From Caldicellulosiruptor saccharolyticus DSM 8903 (GTDB lineage Bacteria > Bacillota > Thermoanaerobacteria > Caldicellulosiruptorales > Caldicellulosiruptoraceae), in NCBI RefSeq assembly GCF_000016545.1, contig NC_009437.1:186001-250000 (forward strand): a stretch of 64,000 nucleotides of DNA. The letters are read 5' to 3'. Every line of letters starts with the position of its first letter. Position 1 is the first letter of the stretch. Below the pieces are notes generated by a model that saw only the letters and a list, made by a program, of their open reading frames with translations, had not been told where the DNA came from and made no database searches. The position numbers and the translations under genes are program-made. Positions 18,152-26,318 of the stretch are shown one piece after another.

Positions 18152-18441
18152 TCTATTTACTCTTAGGATTAAAAATAAGTGCAATTATATACCCAAAAAA
18201 CACAGCTGCAGCAATGCAGCTAGCTGTCCTTGATACTCCCCCTGTAAATGCCCTAACAAATCCAATTTTTTCACCTCTCTGCGGAATTAAAAACGTGACA
18301 CTCTATTCAACTTCAATCGATAGTACATGGGCAATTACAGGAATGCTCCTATAAAAAATGCTAAAAAGCAGTTTTTCAGAGTATTTGTCCTTGGCTCAAT
18401 AGATTTTACCATGCTCTGGTATTATTGAACTTTTTCTTTTA
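18152..18441 (-). pseudogene. Decayed spoVA-type sporulation gene remnant
   Basis: The minus strand reads KEKVQ-stop-YQSMVKSIEPRTNTLKNC then FLAFFIGAFL, which resembles the N-terminus of SpoVAC. After a frame change come VIAHVLSIEVE, a stop, and FVRAFTGGVSRTASCIAAAV followed by FFGYIIALIFNPKSK, which resembles the C-terminal end of SpoVAE/SpoVAC. The frame is broken by at least two stops and one shift and most of the gene(s) is missing. I read it as a fused remnant of a spoVA region. The rest of the 550-base gap shows no intact gene. Confidence 0.5.
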
Positions 18442-18634
18442 GATTCCTCTTTATTCCCCCACAAACCAGAATAACTGCTGCAAGTATCATTAGCCACTAT
18501 TTTATGTCTATGTGGGCAAAGGGAATGTGTACAATAAAAAAAGAATGTGAGCTTGAGAATGTTTTTGGTTTGGAGTAAGATATAATGTAGCAAGAGAAAG
18601 AAAAATTTTTGCAGCAAGAGAGGATTTATATAAG

Positions 18635-20860
18635 ATGCTTCAAGACATAAAAGGCATGGTAAGCGACATTATATATAGAAACTTAGAAAACAACTACACA
18701 GTATTTGAGATACTCTGCGATGATGAGGTTTTCACAGCAGTTGGAATTGTACCTGACATTGTAATTGGTGAGAAAGTAAAAGTATATGGTGAATTTTATG
18801 TCCACCCTGTCTATGGTCAGCAACTAAAAGTGTCGTACCTTGAAAAGCTTTTGCCGGAGACAAAGGATGAGATTTACCTCTACCTCTCTTCAGGTGTCAT
18901 AAAAGGCATTGGGCAGAAGACTGCAAAGAAAATTGTGGAAATGTTTGGCGACGATACAATGAGAATTTTGCAGGAAGAACCTGAAAAGCTTTTGGCTGTA
19001 CGCGGAATGACACCTGAGAAGGTTGAGAGAATAAAGAATATGTTTTCATTCCAGAAGTTTTTAAAAGACATCATGACAATATTTTCCCAGTATGGACTTT
19101 CACAAAACCATGCAATGAGACTTTTTAAATTATATGGTTTTTCAGCTTTGGGTCTACTTTACGACAACCCCTATTTTTTACTTGACGTGTTTCCAGAGCT
19201 TGACTTTAAAAAAGTGGACAGGCTTGCATTTGACTTGGGAGTTTCACCTGATGATATGAGAAGAATCTCAGCAAAGATTGTAAATCTTTTAAACATGGGT
19301 AGCAATAATGAAGGGCATATATGCCTTCCAAAAGAAAAACTCATTTTGTTTGTTTCAAAGGCGCTTGAACAAGATACAGAGAAGGTTGAAGAAGCACTTG
19401 ATAGTCTTATAAAAGCAAAAAGGGTTGTTATTGATACTGTTGACGGTCTTGAGATGGTTTTTTTATATGGATTTTTTGAGTGTGAAAGGTATATCGCGGA
19501 AAAGATTGCCTCAATGCTAAAGGAATATGATGACATTTTAGACATAGATGAAAGAATCTCTGAGTTTGAAAAGAAAAACAGCATAGTATTTTCTCAGAAT
19601 CAGAAAAAAGCTATCAAAATGGCCCTAACTCAAGGTGTGAGTGTGATTACTGGGGGGCCCGGCACAGGAAAGACTACGATTATAAAATGTATAATTGAGA
19701 TATTTGAGCAGGAAGGCAAAAAGGTTTTCTTGTGTGCACCAACTGGAAGGGCAGCAAAGAGGATGCAGCAGCAATGTGAAAAAGAGGCAAAGACTATTCA
19801 CAGGCTTTTGGAAATGACTGTAACAGATTCTCAAGTGTTTTTTCAAAAAGGTCCCAATAATCCCTTGAGATGTGATGTCATTATAGTTGATGAGATGAGC
19901 ATGGTGGACAGTTACATTATGTACTATCTTCTTTCTGCGACAAAAGATACAACAAGACTTGTTTTAGTTGGCGATAAAGACCAGCTCCCTTCTGTTGGTG
20001 CAGGAAATATCTTAAAAGACCTGATACGAAGCGATGTTGTTCCATATGTAAGGCTTACTGAAGTGTATAGACAAAGTGAAGACAGCTTTATAGTTTTAAA
20101 CGCACACAGGATAAACAATGGTGAGTTTCCATACCTTCAGAAAAACAGTGATTTTTATTTCATTCAAAAAAATTCTCCAGAGGAAATACTAAAAACCATT
20201 GTTGAACTTGTAACAAAAAAGCTGCCAAACTATTTATCAGCAGACCCACTGACAGACATTCAGGTTTTGTGTCCATCTAAAAAAGGAGTTGTGGGGATGT
20301 ACAATATAAACAGGGTACTTCAGCAGTATTTAAATCCCAAAGATGGGTCTAAAAAGGAGGTTGTCTACAAAGAAAACACTTTCAGAGTCGGCGACAAGGT
20401 GATGCAAATAAAGAACAACTACTCACTTGAATTTACAATTATAGAAGGTGAAGAGAAGGGCAAGGTCTCAACAGGGATATTTAACGGCGATATTGGGGTT
20501 ATAAAGGACATTGACAGGGCAGGCAGTGCAATGGAGATTGTATTTGACGATGACAAGCTTGTATTTTACGACTTTTCGCTCTTGGATGACTTGGAGCTTT
20601 CTTATGCCATGACTGTTCACAAATCCCAAGGGTCTGAGTTTAGGTGCATTGTAATGCCAGTTGTTGAGACCTACCCGATTTTAATGACCAGAAACCTTCT
20701 GTACACAGCAGTTACGCGCGCAAAAGAGCTTGTTGTGCTGGTGGGTAAAAAAAGTGCCTTGGAGTACATGATAGCAAACCAAAAAGAGGCTATGCGATAT
20801 TCAGCACTTTACGACTTTTTAAAAAGGAAGCTAAAAGATACGCAATTGCAAGCTTTATAA
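18635..20860 (+). CDS. recD2: RecD2-type ATP-dependent DNA helicase
   Basis: RecD2 helicases are SF1B 5'-3' DNA helicases not part of RecBCD. The 741 aa protein has an N-terminal OB-like and helix-hairpin-helix region (IKGIGQKTAKKIVEMFG, RGMTPEKVERIK), then Walker A GGPGTGKTTI (about residue 341), VDEMSMVD as Walker B, and the C-terminal motif MTVHKSQGSEF with TAVTRAK. These are in normal order. AGAGAGG lies about 11 bases before the ATG. Its 3' end overlaps the convergent bioY by about 70 bases. Confidence 0.93.
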   Translation: MLQDIKGMVSDIIYRNLENNYTVFEILCDDEVFTAVGIVPDIVIGEKVKVYGEFYVHPVYGQQLKVSYLEKLLPETKDEIYLYLSSGVIKGIGQKTAKKIVEMFGDDTMRILQEEPEKLLAVRGMTPEKVERIKNMFSFQKFLKDIMTIFSQYGLSQNHAMRLFKLYGFSALGLLYDNPYFLLDVFPELDFKKVDRLAFDLGVSPDDMRRISAKIVNLLNMGSNNEGHICLPKEKLILFVSKALEQDTEKVEEALDSLIKAKRVVIDTVDGLEMVFLYGFFECERYIAEKIASMLKEYDDILDIDERISEFEKKNSIVFSQNQKKAIKMALTQGVSVITGGPGTGKTTIIKCIIEIFEQEGKKVFLCAPTGRAAKRMQQQCEKEAKTIHRLLEMTVTDSQVFFQKGPNNPLRCDVIIVDEMSMVDSYIMYYLLSATKDTTRLVLVGDKDQLPSVGAGNILKDLIRSDVVPYVRLTEVYRQSEDSFIVLNAHRINNGEFPYLQKNSDFYFIQKNSPEEILKTIVELVTKKLPNYLSADPLTDIQVLCPSKKGVVGMYNINRVLQQYLNPKDGSKKEVVYKENTFRVGDKVMQIKNNYSLEFTIIEGEEKGKVSTGIFNGDIGVIKDIDRAGSAMEIVFDDDKLVFYDFSLLDDLELSYAMTVHKSQGSEFRCIVMPVVETYPILMTRNLLYTAVTRAKELVVLVGKKSALEYMIANQKEAMRYSALYDFLKRKLKDTQLQAL

Positions 20861-21344
20861 TATCAGGTATTACAAATGGAACAACACCTGCCATGAAAGC
20901 TTTTTTGATTGTAATGTGTGCCACTGCTGATAAAAACAAAAATCCCAATGTATAAATTAAGAACAAACCAACAATGAGAGCAAAAGCTGCGTTAATAATA
21001 TCATTTTTTATTGGCTTTTTTGTATTTATATAGCTTGTTACAAATGCAGCAATTGGAAAAGCTATTAAATACCCACCTGTTGGGCCAACAAACTTAGAAA
21101 GCCCACCAGTAAACCCAGCGAAAACAGGAATACCAACAGCACCCAAAAGGTCATAGACAAGAAGGCTTAAAAAAGCATACTTTGGTGGCAAAATTAAGCT
21201 TGCCAAGAAAATTGCAAAAACCTGCATAGTAAACGGCACAGGCCCAATTTGAATTGAAATTTGGCTACATGCAGCAACAACTGCTGCAAAAAGAGCAGAG
21301 AGAACAAGCATTTTTGTTGTATATGTGCTCTTTGTATATTTCAT
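20790..21344 (-). CDS. bioY: Biotin ECF transporter S component BioY
   Basis: The integral-membrane substrate-binding subunit for biotin uptake. Six hydrophobic segments and the family landmarks GPVPFTMQVFAIFLASLIL, YDLLGAVGIPVFAGF and GPTGGYLIAFPIAAFV are present in 184 aa. No ECF ATPase or T subunit is adjacent, so it would use shared energising components elsewhere or act alone. A BirA-type palindrome lies upstream, consistent with biotin control. The C-terminal 70 bases overlap recD2 on the other strand. Confidence 0.92.
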   Translation of the reverse strand: MKYTKSTYTTKMLVLSALFAAVVAACSQISIQIGPVPFTMQVFAIFLASLILPPKYAFLSLLVYDLLGAVGIPVFAGFTGGLSKFVGPTGGYLIAFPIAAFVTSYINTKKPIKNDIINAAFALIVGLFLIYTLGFLFLSAVAHITIKKAFMAGVVPFVIPDIIKLAIAYLLASFLKSRKVLNIA

Positions 21345-21361
21345 ATTTTTTGCCCCCTTAA

Positions 21362-21391
21362 AGTAAACTTTCTATTTAAAAATGGTTTACT
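21362..21391 (-). promoter_or_regulatory. BirA-type operator upstream of bioY
   Basis: AGTAAAC (21362-21368) and GTTTACT (21385-21391) are perfect inverted half-sites separated by 16 bases, the spacing and GTTTAC core of Firmicute BirA boxes. It lies 17 bases upstream of the bioY start, so biotinyl-BirA repression is expected. The link to BirA is inferred. Confidence 0.75.
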
Positions 21392-21644
21392 AAAAATATA
21401 GCAAGGAAATAGACCATTGTCAAGAAGGATGATGGGTGGTTTTGAAAAATCAAAAGAATTTAAATAAATGAGATGAAAAGAAAAAGATTTCTGTACTGCT
21501 TTTTTAAATTAATGTAGGTATTTACAACTTTGTATGGTTGTATTATAGATATAAAAGGGCACATCTTTTAATTTTCTTTGGTTCCAAACTCTGGTTTTAA
21601 ATAAAACATAAAAAGTTTAGTAAAAATTTGGAGGGAAATAAATT

Positions 21645-21974
21645 ATGAAAAGACTTTTGTCAGTTATACTTATTATACTTTTAAGCTTGAGTGTTTTGCC
21701 AACAGCTGGTGCAAAGAATGAAGTTAGTGTTACTTATGTGATAAAACCGTCGTTTGATTTTGGTGATGTAAGAGATTTTCACGAAGGGTTTGCTGCAGTG
21801 GAAAAAGGAGGTAAGTGGGGTTTTGTAGACAAAACTGGTAAAGAAGTTGTACCTTTAATATATGAAAGCGTAAGAGAATTTTCAGAAGGTTTTGCGTGGG
21901 TTAAAAAGGACGGCAAGTGGGGGATTATTGCAAATCCTCTTAAGACCAAAAACCTGCCGGTAAAAAGCAAATAA
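21645..21974 (+). CDS. Short secreted WG-repeat protein
   Basis: A signal peptide (MKRLLSVILIILLSLSVLPTAG, cut near residue 23) is followed by two WG/KWG repeats: FDFGDVRDFHEGFAAVEKGG-KWGFVD and YESVREFSEGFAWVKKDGKWGII. Proteins of this family usually carry many repeats; this one has only two in 109 aa and may be a shortened form. The function is unknown. GGAGG lies 8 bases before the ATG. A strong terminator follows. Confidence 0.75.
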   Translation: MKRLLSVILIILLSLSVLPTAGAKNEVSVTYVIKPSFDFGDVRDFHEGFAAVEKGGKWGFVDKTGKEVVPLIYESVREFSEGFAWVKKDGKWGIIANPLKTKNLPVKSK

Positions 21975-21994
21975 TTTGTATCAGAAAAACAAAA

Positions 21995-22036
21995 GGGGAT
22001 TTTAGCGAATTATGCCAAAATCCCCTCAATTTGTTT
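21995..22036 (+). terminator. Terminator after the WG-repeat gene
   Basis: GGGGATTTT (21995-22003) and AAAATCCCC (22017-22025) form a perfect 9-bp stem, followed by TCAATTTGTTTTT. Confidence 0.85.
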
Positions 22037-22078
22037 TTACCACTATTTACATTCTGCAAACTTTAAAAAATATGCTTT

Positions 22079-22382
22079 TGCGGTACCTATTAAAGCATTG
22101 GGGAAACTTAAAATGTATTCATATGCTGGATTGAAACAGCAGGAGAAAAAGGAATGCAAATTCCACCGCCAGATGAATATAAGAGGAAAAGTAGAGTGAA
22201 AACGTGTTTTGCGCACTCCAAAGTTGCTCAATAAACGACTGTCAGAGGAAGCCAAAAATGAAGGAGTTATCTTAAATTCTTTTATTCAACATCTAGTTTC
22301 AAATGCTTTAGGATTTAGTGACAATAAATCACATGGAATGGCTATTGATCTTGATGTTCTATATAAAGGGAAAATCAGATAA
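22079..22382 (+). pseudogene. Decayed copy of hicB
   Basis: The DNA from CTGGATTGAAACAGCAG onward closely follows the intact hicB at 23040-23525, including the IPPPDEYK segment, a degraded ribbon-helix-helix region and LNSFIQHLVSNALG. Several frame changes and stops break it. Its C-terminus reads NALGFSDNKSHGMAIDLDVL, then YKGKIR and a stop, so it lacks about 25 residues present at the end of the intact HicB. No hicA or secB-like sequence accompanies it. The gap to hicA (22383-22776) contains only a small terminator-like hairpin (AAAAAGCA/TGCTTTTT, 22388-22418) and the hicA operator. Confidence 0.75.
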
Positions 22383-22387
22383 ATAAG

Positions 22388-22420
22388 AAAAAGCAGGGTG
22401 CAAGGTTCCATGCTTTTTTA
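22388..22420 (+). terminator. Terminator-like hairpin after the hicB remnant
   Basis: AAAAAGCA (22388-22395) and TGCTTTTT (22411-22418) pair across 15 bases, ending in a T-run. Confidence 0.5.
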
Positions 22421-22699
22421 TCGTAACACAATTCTCCTATCCCTGTTTATAATTATAAAAATCTTTCCATCCAGTATAAAGCCGTTGTGTAAATTTTCTC
22501 ATTGTGATAATATGTTATATAACAAAGAGAATCTATTCCTATAATCTCAATTATAAACAAAATCTTGTCGAAAGATGTCAAAAAGGCAGACTCAAGTTTG
22601 ATATTAATCTTCCATATAATATAATGACTAATTTCCAGTGGCTATAAAAAATATTGGGTTTAATATAGCAATTTAGAATTGAAAATTTTTGCTCAAAAT

Positions 22700-22717
22700 G
22701 ATATCATATATAGTATC
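22700..22717 (+). promoter_or_regulatory. Near-palindromic operator upstream of hicA
   Basis: GATATCATATATAGTATC is an almost perfect 18-base palindrome located 60 bases before hicA. Ribbon-helix-helix antitoxins such as HicB bind palindromes of this kind to repress their operon; that role is inferred. Confidence 0.5.
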
Positions 22718-22776
22718 AAAACATATAAGCAAATATAGAAGAGGAAAAATGCAAATATAAATGGAGTTGCAAATAA

Positions 22777-23028
22777 ATGAGTCAGATTGAAAAGTTACTC
22801 AAGAGTTTAGAAGAAAACCCAAAGCATGTTGTATTTACAGATTTGGATAAGATTTTAAAGCACTTTGGGTTTGAAGGGAGAGAACCTAAAAGTGGCTCAA
22901 GTCATGTTACATATTCTCATCCGTTACTTGCAGAAATATTGACAATTCCTCACTGTGACAAACATGTAAAACCGGTATATGTTAAAAAAGCGTTGAGGCT
23001 TATAAGACAGCTGAAAGATCAGTTTTAG
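22777..23028 (+). CDS. hicA: HicA-family mRNA interferase toxin
   Basis: The 83 aa protein has the double-stranded-RNA-binding-like HicA fold pattern: LDKILKHFGFEGREPKSGSSHVTYSHP, with the conserved His in SSHVTYSHP, then KPVYVKKALRLI. HicA cleaves mRNA and is neutralised by HicB. The N-terminal extension is a little longer than in the shortest HicA proteins. The hicB gene follows after two bases. It appears intact. Confidence 0.85.
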   Translation: MSQIEKLLKSLEENPKHVVFTDLDKILKHFGFEGREPKSGSSHVTYSHPLLAEILTIPHCDKHVKPVYVKKALRLIRQLKDQF

Positions 23029-23039
23029 GAGTGATAGGA

Positions 23040-23525
23040 ATGGATTATAAAGTAGAGATTATAAAACTCTCAGAAGAAGATGGAGGCGGATATTTAGCAA
23101 TTGTTCCAAAGCTTCCCGGGTGTATGTCTGACGGAAGTACCCCACATGAAGCATTAGAAAATGTTCAAGATGCAATCAAATGCTGGATTGAAACAGCAAG
23201 AGAAAAAGGAAGACAAATTCCACCCCCAGATGAGTATAAAGAAGAAGAGTACAGCGGAAGACTTGTTTTGCGCATTCCAAAGTCGCTTCATAAGCACTTG
23301 GCAGAGGAAGCAAAAAAAGAAGGTGTCAGCTTAAATTCCTTTATTCAACATTTGATTTCTTACGCTTTGGGATGTAGAGAAAATAAAACGCAAGAATTGG
23401 CTATTCCATATATTCCTGGTTCTACTCTTAAAGGATCGATCCGGAAATTATTTATAAAAAAAGAGCACTACAATCCTCCCGTTTTACAGCTGGGTAATTT
23501 CCAACAAAAAGATAGGAGTGATTAA
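23040..23525 (+). CDS. hicB: HicB antitoxin with C-terminal extension (putative chaperone-addiction tail)
   Basis: The degraded RNase H-like HicB domain covers about residues 1-65 (LSEEDGGGYLAIVPKLPGCMSDG), followed by a ribbon-helix-helix DNA-binding segment (LVLRIPKSLHKHLAEEAKKE, GVSLNSFIQHLISYALG). After that comes a tail of about 45 residues beginning ELAIPYIPGSTLKGSIRKLF and ending NFQQKDRSD. The decayed hicB copy upstream stops after YKGKIR, so the final 25 residues are specific to this copy. AGGAG lies 5 bases after the hicA stop; ATG at 23040 is preferred over GTG at 23031. The next gene encodes a SecB-like protein. Confidence 0.85.
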   Translation: MDYKVEIIKLSEEDGGGYLAIVPKLPGCMSDGSTPHEALENVQDAIKCWIETAREKGRQIPPPDEYKEEEYSGRLVLRIPKSLHKHLAEEAKKEGVSLNSFIQHLISYALGCRENKTQELAIPYIPGSTLKGSIRKLFIKKEHYNPPVLQLGNFQQKDRSD

Positions 23526-23526
23526 T

Positions 23527-23982
23527 TTGCCAAAAAAGAAAAGACATAGCTTATCATTAAAAGATTTAATAAAAGGAGTTGCAGTATTTTTGCAGGATGT
23601 GGAAGCAAAAAGCATGTTAGATTTATCGAATCCTCCTAAATCATTAGATCATACACTAAACTATGATTATAAAATTGTAAACATTGAAAATAACCAAGTA
23701 AACATTAAATTAGTGATAAATATTGAAAGTATACCTGAAAATCTTTTTAAGATAAAATTAGAGGTAATAGGAAAATACTTATTTAAAGAAGCCATTAGTG
23801 AAGAGATGGTTTTAAATGATGTTCCTTTTTTACTTGATGCACTTGCACCTGAAGTAAGCTATATAGTGAGTTTTTTGACAGACAGAATGTTAAAACAGCC
23901 ATACATTATCCCGCCTATAATTTCACTTGAGTTGGATGTTCCAAAAGAGACAAAAAAGAAAAATACAAAAGCCTCCATCTAA
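23527..23982 (+). CDS. SecB-like chaperone of a toxin-antitoxin-chaperone module
   Basis: The 152-154 aa protein has the size and strand pattern of SecB: alternating beta segments (YDYKIVNIENNQVNIKLVI, LFKIKLEVIGKYLF), then the helix-like ALAPEVSYIVSFLTDRML and the proline-rich turn QPYIIPPIISLELDVP, the positions of the conserved fPyiRe...lppi region in SecB and in the mycobacterial TAC chaperone Rv1957. AGGAG fits the TTG at 23527 (8-base gap); a GTG at 23518 overlaps the hicB stop. Canonical SecB is usually absent from Firmicutes, so a dedicated chaperone for HicB is the most economical reading. The assignment is from pattern only. Confidence 0.62.
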   Translation: MPKKKRHSLSLKDLIKGVAVFLQDVEAKSMLDLSNPPKSLDHTLNYDYKIVNIENNQVNIKLVINIESIPENLFKIKLEVIGKYLFKEAISEEMVLNDVPFLLDALAPEVSYIVSFLTDRMLKQPYIIPPIISLELDVPKETKKKNTKASI

Positions 23983-24067
23983 CATAGAGCTTTTGCGTAA
24001 ATTTTTCTATGTAAGGAAGTAACTTTTTTTAATAAAATTTCTTCTATCCAATTATGTGACAATATGA

Positions 24068-24099
24068 TATAATATTTTCAACAGAATGCAAACGTTTGC
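24068..24099 (+). promoter_or_regulatory. Promoter -10 and LacI/CcpA-type operator of the GH13-like gene
   Basis: TATAAT at 24068-24073 is followed by the perfect palindrome GCAAACGTTTGC at 24088-24099, placed around the expected transcription start. The central CG and flanks fit LacI/GalR or CcpA (cre) sites, so sugar-dependent repression is likely. Confidence 0.65.
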
Positions 24100-24153
24100 T
24101 AACACAACAATTGATTTTGCATGGGCTAAAAAAGCAGAAAGGGGAGAGTTCTT

Positions 24154-26232
24154 TTGCAAAATTCCAGTCTTCTGAACCTACTGCAGATTCTCAAAGAAAA
24201 ATCTGGGAAGTGGAGCAAAACAAATGACTATAGAATACCAAAGATATGGGATAGTTTCAACTATTCAGGTGAGGAAAAAAGAGAAAATTCTGATGGCACA
24301 ATTTCGGTTAATCCTTATAACTTTCTCTATGAATGCATAACAAAAGCTATTTTGCCCTATGCAGATTCAAATACTAATTACCTGCAATCGTTAGCACAAA
24401 TTGAAAGAAAAAAAGGAGTTTCTTTATCTGCTCAAGGCAATTGGATTAAAAAAAGCAGCGTCTATGGGATGCAGATTAGGACAAGCTCTGCCTGGGACCA
24501 TGACAGCGATGGAGAGTTAAAGCTTGAAAATGAATTTGCACTTAAAGACACTGGAACTTTCGTTAAAACAATTGCGCTTTTGCCTCTTATCAAAAAGATG
24601 GGGTTTGATACCATTTATACCCTTCCCATTACCAAAAACAGCACAAGATACAAAAAAGGTGAGATGGGCTCACCTTATGCGGTTAAGAACTTTTTTGAGC
24701 TTGACCCTATTTTAAAAGACCCTATGACAGATGAGCTTTCAATAGAAGAGGAGTTTGCAGCCCTTATTGAGGCTTGCCACATACTTGGAATAAGATTTGT
24801 TATAGACATAATACCGCGAACATCTGCAAGGGATTCAGATTTTATCTTAGAACATCCTGATTGGTTTTACTGGATAAAAGTCTCAGACAGAGAAAAATAC
24901 GGTCCTCCAAAGCTAACACTGATAAAAGAGTTCACAAAGGCAGATGAGTCTAACATTGAACTTATCTACAAAGACCCTGCTGTAAAGGAGCATCTGAAAC
25001 TTTTTATGCCCTCACCTGACAAGTTCGCACCTGAAAAGTGGAAAAAAATAAAAGAAGTTTGCAAGCAAAATCCAGAAAGAGACTTTTTTGAGCTGATAGA
25101 AAAGGAAATAGGGCTTACAACTGCACCTGCGTTTTCTGACTGTCTGAACGACGCACAGCCGCCCTGGACAGATGTTACGTATTTGAGGCTTTATTTAGAC
25201 CATCCTGTGCAGTCTGCAAAATATGTAGATCAAGACCAGCCACCTTATATTCTTTTTGATACTATAAGGGCAAATATTTTTAAAGGTAAAAAGCCAAACA
25301 TTGAGCTTTGGGAAAGGATTTCAAACATCATTGTACATTACCAGCAGAGGTTTGGGATTGATGGTGCGCGAATAGATATGGGCCATGCACTGCCAAAAGA
25401 ATTGGAAGACATGATAATCACCAAGGCAAAAGAAGTGGATCCTGATTTTTGCTTTATTGCAGAAGAGCTAAGTTTGAGCGGCGACAAGAAAGCAAAAGAG
25501 TCAGGCTATGACATGATAATTGGAGATGTTTGGGCAAGAGAGCCAAGGTATTATGAGGGAAATCTCAAAAAGATGATAGACAAGCTTTTGAAATTAAAAC
25601 TTCCTGTTTTTGCAGCATCTGAGATTCCAGACAGTCCGCGGGCGGCATCAAGAGTAGGCGGCAAAAATTTTTCAAGGTTCTCTGTTGTTCTCAACAACTT
25701 TTTGCCAAATGCAGTTTTCTTCTTGACATCAGGGCAAGAGGTTTTTGAGGTCCAGCCGATGAACTTAGGACTTGACCCACAGCCAGATGGAAGGTTTAAA
25801 CTTTCTAAGTCTGACCCGCTTTACGGCAAGCTTGCATTTTTTGACAGGTATGCTCTTCACTGGACAAATGACGGTGCTCAAGAGATGATAGAAATAATTT
25901 CTGCTGTGTCAAAAATAAGAAAAAGGTATGTTGATTTTATTAAACCTGAAAACTATATTAAGTTTCCATACAACAGCAAATTTGTTGTAGCATTTGGCTA
26001 CAAGCTTGAGCTGAAGGATGAGAAGTATTTGATTGTCATTGCAAATGCTGATTTGCTAAGAGCAAAGAGAGTAGAAATTAATTTAGAAAAGGCACAGCTT
26101 GGTTTGGCAAGAGAAATAAAAGAAGTTGGCACGCTATTTGCTCTTAAAAGTACCAGCCCTGAAAAGTTTCAAGATCAAAAACTCAGCATCTTTTTAGAGC
26201 CTTTGGATATAAAAATTGTTTTAGCAAAATAA
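24154..26232 (+). CDS. Cytoplasmic GH13-like alpha-amylase family protein, atypical
   Basis: There is no signal peptide. The alpha-amylase barrel is recognisable from LLPLIKKMGFDTIYTLPIT (strand 2), GIRFVIDIIPRTSARDSDF (region I), FGIDGARIDMGHALP (region II, with the nucleophile Asp), CFIAEELS (region III, Glu) and ASEIPDSPRAAS (probable region IV Asp). Region I has PRTSAR where most amylases have xxNH, so the enzyme belongs to an unusual subgroup whose substrate I cannot name. TTG at 24154 is supported by AAAGGGGAG. The gene stands alone between the HicAB-SecB operon and a bidirectional terminator. Confidence 0.75.
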   Translation: MQNSSLLNLLQILKEKSGKWSKTNDYRIPKIWDSFNYSGEEKRENSDGTISVNPYNFLYECITKAILPYADSNTNYLQSLAQIERKKGVSLSAQGNWIKKSSVYGMQIRTSSAWDHDSDGELKLENEFALKDTGTFVKTIALLPLIKKMGFDTIYTLPITKNSTRYKKGEMGSPYAVKNFFELDPILKDPMTDELSIEEEFAALIEACHILGIRFVIDIIPRTSARDSDFILEHPDWFYWIKVSDREKYGPPKLTLIKEFTKADESNIELIYKDPAVKEHLKLFMPSPDKFAPEKWKKIKEVCKQNPERDFFELIEKEIGLTTAPAFSDCLNDAQPPWTDVTYLRLYLDHPVQSAKYVDQDQPPYILFDTIRANIFKGKKPNIELWERISNIIVHYQQRFGIDGARIDMGHALPKELEDMIITKAKEVDPDFCFIAEELSLSGDKKAKESGYDMIIGDVWAREPRYYEGNLKKMIDKLLKLKLPVFAASEIPDSPRAASRVGGKNFSRFSVVLNNFLPNAVFFLTSGQEVFEVQPMNLGLDPQPDGRFKLSKSDPLYGKLAFFDRYALHWTNDGAQEMIEIISAVSKIRKRYVDFIKPENYIKFPYNSKFVVAFGYKLELKDEKYLIVIANADLLRAKRVEINLEKAQLGLAREIKEVGTLFALKSTSPEKFQDQKLSIFLEPLDIKIVLAK

Positions 26233-26234
26233 GA

Positions 26235-26286
26235 AGAAGGGGCTTTGTTCCAAAAACGGTGGATGAAAAGCCCCTTCTATTTTTAT
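26235..26286. terminator. Bidirectional terminator
   Basis: AGAAGGGGCTTT (26235-26246) and AAAGCCCCTTCT (26267-26278) are perfect 12-bp arms with T-rich sequence on the plus side, between the convergent GH13-like and GH10 genes. Confidence 0.85.
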
Positions 26287-26318
26287 ATATGAAACTGTTT
26301 TACATAGAAAAACTTCTT

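Noticed and set aside
23040-23525. CRISPR-Cas (RAMP) protein suggested by IPGSTLKGSIR
   Set aside because: The protein is otherwise a clear HicB antitoxin, and no repeats, cas genes or arrays are present.
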